64,000 bases of DNA, from the NCBI RefSeq assembly GCF_000308675.1, contig NZ_BAGE01000024.1, forward strand, positions 38,871-102,870, read 5' to 3'. Shown piece after piece: positions 62,856-64,000 of the stretch. Each line of letters opens with the position of its first letter. Position 1 is the stretch's first letter. The position numbers and the translations under genes are program-made. This DNA comes from Nocardia paucivorans NBRC 100373 (lineage in GTDB: Bacteria; Actinomycetota; Actinomycetes; Mycobacteriales; Mycobacteriaceae). The notes beneath the pieces were generated by a model. It did not search any database. It was given only the letters and a program-made list of their open reading frames with translations, and was not told the DNA's origin.

Positions 62856-63109
62856 GATCCGGTGGTGTCGACCCCGGACGACATCGGGAAATCGGAAGGG
62901 ATGCCACAGGGCACCTCGCCGATGACCTTCGTCTCTGGCCGAGGCCCGGTGGTTACGTGCATGCTCGCACACACCGGGCCCGTATCGGTCTATGACACCA
63001 CCGCGAAGGCTCGGGCCGCCGGTCGCCGCCGACCGAAACCCACGCCCGGGGGGTAGAGCGGGCCGAAAGCGACCACGGTTCGAGCTTCGAAGGGAAGGGA
63101 TTTCCGAGG
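62856..63109. promoter_or_regulatory. Leader of the universal stress protein gene
   Basis: About 250 bases without a gene. TGACCTTCGTCTCT at 62923-62936 is a weaker match (8 of 11 fixed positions) to the same DosR-type pattern as 57765. A Pur-rich GAAGGGAAGGG lies 12 bases before the start codon. Confidence 0.35.
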
Positions 63110-64000
63110 ATGCCTCCACCGCACGCCCCCGCCGATATCGCCGAATCGCGCGCGGCGACCTCACCGGAACTCGATCCACCGATCGTTGCCGCCGTGGACG
63201 GTTCCGCGACCTCGTACCACGCGGCGGTATGGGCTGCGGTGGACGCGAAACTGCGGGGCTGCCCGTTGCAGATCATCACCTCGGTCGCCGCACCAGGGGC
63301 CTTCGGTCCCGGCCCGGCCGGACAACGGCTGCGCGCCGAAGGCGAACGGGTGCTCACCGCCGCCCTCCGGGTGACCCGGACGGCGGTGGCCGGGGAGACC
63401 GTTACCGTCGGCACCCGGATGGTCGACCGACCGATCGTGCCCGAGCTGATCGAACGCTCATCGCATAGCCGCATACTCGTGGTGGGCAACCGTGGCCTCG
63501 GTGCCTACCGGCGCGAACTGCTCGGCTCGGTGAGCTCGGCGGTTATCCGGTACGCGCACTGCCCGGTCGCGGTCGTCTCCTCCGCGGTGGCGACGGACCC
63601 CGACTCGGCGCACAAGCCGGTTTTGGTCGGGGTGGACGGAACCGACAACAGCATGCCCGCAATTCGAGTGGCCTTCGAGGAGGCGTCGTGGCGCGGAGTC
63701 GGCGTGGTCGCCCTGCACGCCTGGGACGACACCGACGAGACCCATTCCCCGGCGAAGGGCGGGAGCGCTGCGCGACAGCAGGAGGAAGAACTGCTCGCCG
63801 AATGCCTCGCGGGATTCGGCGAACGGTATCCGGACGTTTCGGTCCGGCAGATCCTGGTACGGGATCGCCCGGCGCGATCCCTCCTCGCCGCGGCCGAGGA
63901 CACCCAGCTCATCGTCACGGGCAGCCACGGCCGCGACAGTTTCACCGGTATGCTGCTCGGCTCCACCAGCGCCGCGCTGCTGCCCTTGGTGAAATGCCCC
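63110..64000 (+). CDS. Tandem universal stress protein, partial
   Basis: The frame from ATG 63110 stays open to the window end (297 codons). Two Usp domains are seen. Domain 1 (~residues 25-155) has PIVAAVDGSATSYHAAVWAA and VVGNRGLGAYRRELLGSVSS, the ATP-binding G-x2-G-x9-G-S loop. Domain 2 starts at PVLVGVDGTDNSMPA and has TGSHGRDSFTGMLLGSTSAA, again the ATP-binding loop. Tandem ATP-binding Usps are typical of the mycobacterial DosR regulon. The position after the hydrogenase operon and a weak hypoxia box supports anaerobic induction (inference). Confidence 0.9.
   Translation, partial: MPPPHAPADIAESRAATSPELDPPIVAAVDGSATSYHAAVWAAVDAKLRGCPLQIITSVAAPGAFGPGPAGQRLRAEGERVLTAALRVTRTAVAGETVTVGTRMVDRPIVPELIERSSHSRILVVGNRGLGAYRRELLGSVSSAVIRYAHCPVAVVSSAVATDPDSAHKPVLVGVDGTDNSMPAIRVAFEEASWRGVGVVALHAWDDTDETHSPAKGGSAARQQEEELLAECLAGFGERYPDVSVRQILVRDRPARSLLAAAEDTQLIVTGSHGRDSFTGMLLGSTSAALLPLVKCP

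Noticed and set aside
1..64000. tRNA, rRNA genes or CRISPR arrays
   Set aside because: No cloverleaf-type sequence, rRNA block or regularly spaced identical repeats were recognised by eye.

Overview
The window is high-GC actinobacterial DNA, most likely from Nocardia or a close mycolic-acid-producing relative. The clues are a secreted antigen-85-like acyltransferase/esterase, a stub of a cyclopropane-mycolic-acid-synthase-like methyltransferase beside a FAS-II-type dehydratase fusion, F420-type luciferase-like oxidoreductases, two cytochrome P450s, many GTG starts, and closely packed operons with 4-base ATGA overlaps. No rRNA, tRNA or CRISPR array was recognised.

Region 1 (1-13 kb) is ordinary chromosome: the end of a TesB thioesterase, a PaaX regulator, the antigen-85-like enzyme, a decayed FAD monooxygenase, a CsbD-like stress protein, HrpB helicase, a lipoprotein, a class II amidotransferase and an SDR/DUF2867 protein. 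Region 2 (13-25 kb) holds a secreted lipase, a crotonase/acyl-CoA ligase/TetR operon behind a palindromic operator, a P450 lacking the EXXR motif, MerR and MarR regulators with visible operators, a BrkB-type membrane protein, an MprF-like protein, and decayed LLM oxidoreductase and alcohol dehydrogenase genes.

Region 3 (25-35 kb) is catabolic. A second P450 and an LLM oxidoreductase precede a four-gene minus-strand operon (nitroreductase, acyl-CoA ligase, TetR, CoA-transferase). This operon is divergent from a Baeyer-Villiger-type flavin monooxygenase. The divergent intergenic region carries two copies of the same CTAAC-N4-GTTAG palindrome, so one TetR protein probably controls both directions. 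Region 4 (35-47 kb) contains an amino-acid permease, an acetyltransferase, a decayed polysaccharide deacetylase, the methyltransferase stub with the MaoC-type fusion, a compact methionine salvage operon (an MtnA-MtnB fusion, MtnD, MtnC), a STAS protein, an AadA-like nucleotidyltransferase, and a secreted transglycosylase with a CRP-like site far upstream.

Region 5 (47.4-50.9 kb) is an IS21-family element whose ends can be defined to the base: inverted ends beginning TGG, a 6-bp target duplication ACCGGG, istA and istB, and an additional TmrB-like P-loop gene inside the ends. It has inserted after codon 5 of an esterase gene, and removing it restores an open reading frame. Region 6 (52-64 kb) looks like a hypoxia/energy locus: a 1491-residue CtpI-like P-type ATPase with a degenerate N-terminal half, flanked by two small membrane proteins that resemble each other, then a complete group-3b-like [NiFe] hydrogenase operon (FeS subunit, cyclic-nucleotide-binding protein, diaphorase, small and large subunits, maturation protease), preceded by a DosR-like box and followed by a tandem universal stress protein that runs off the window.

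All functional calls come from reading motifs by eye; no database search was run.
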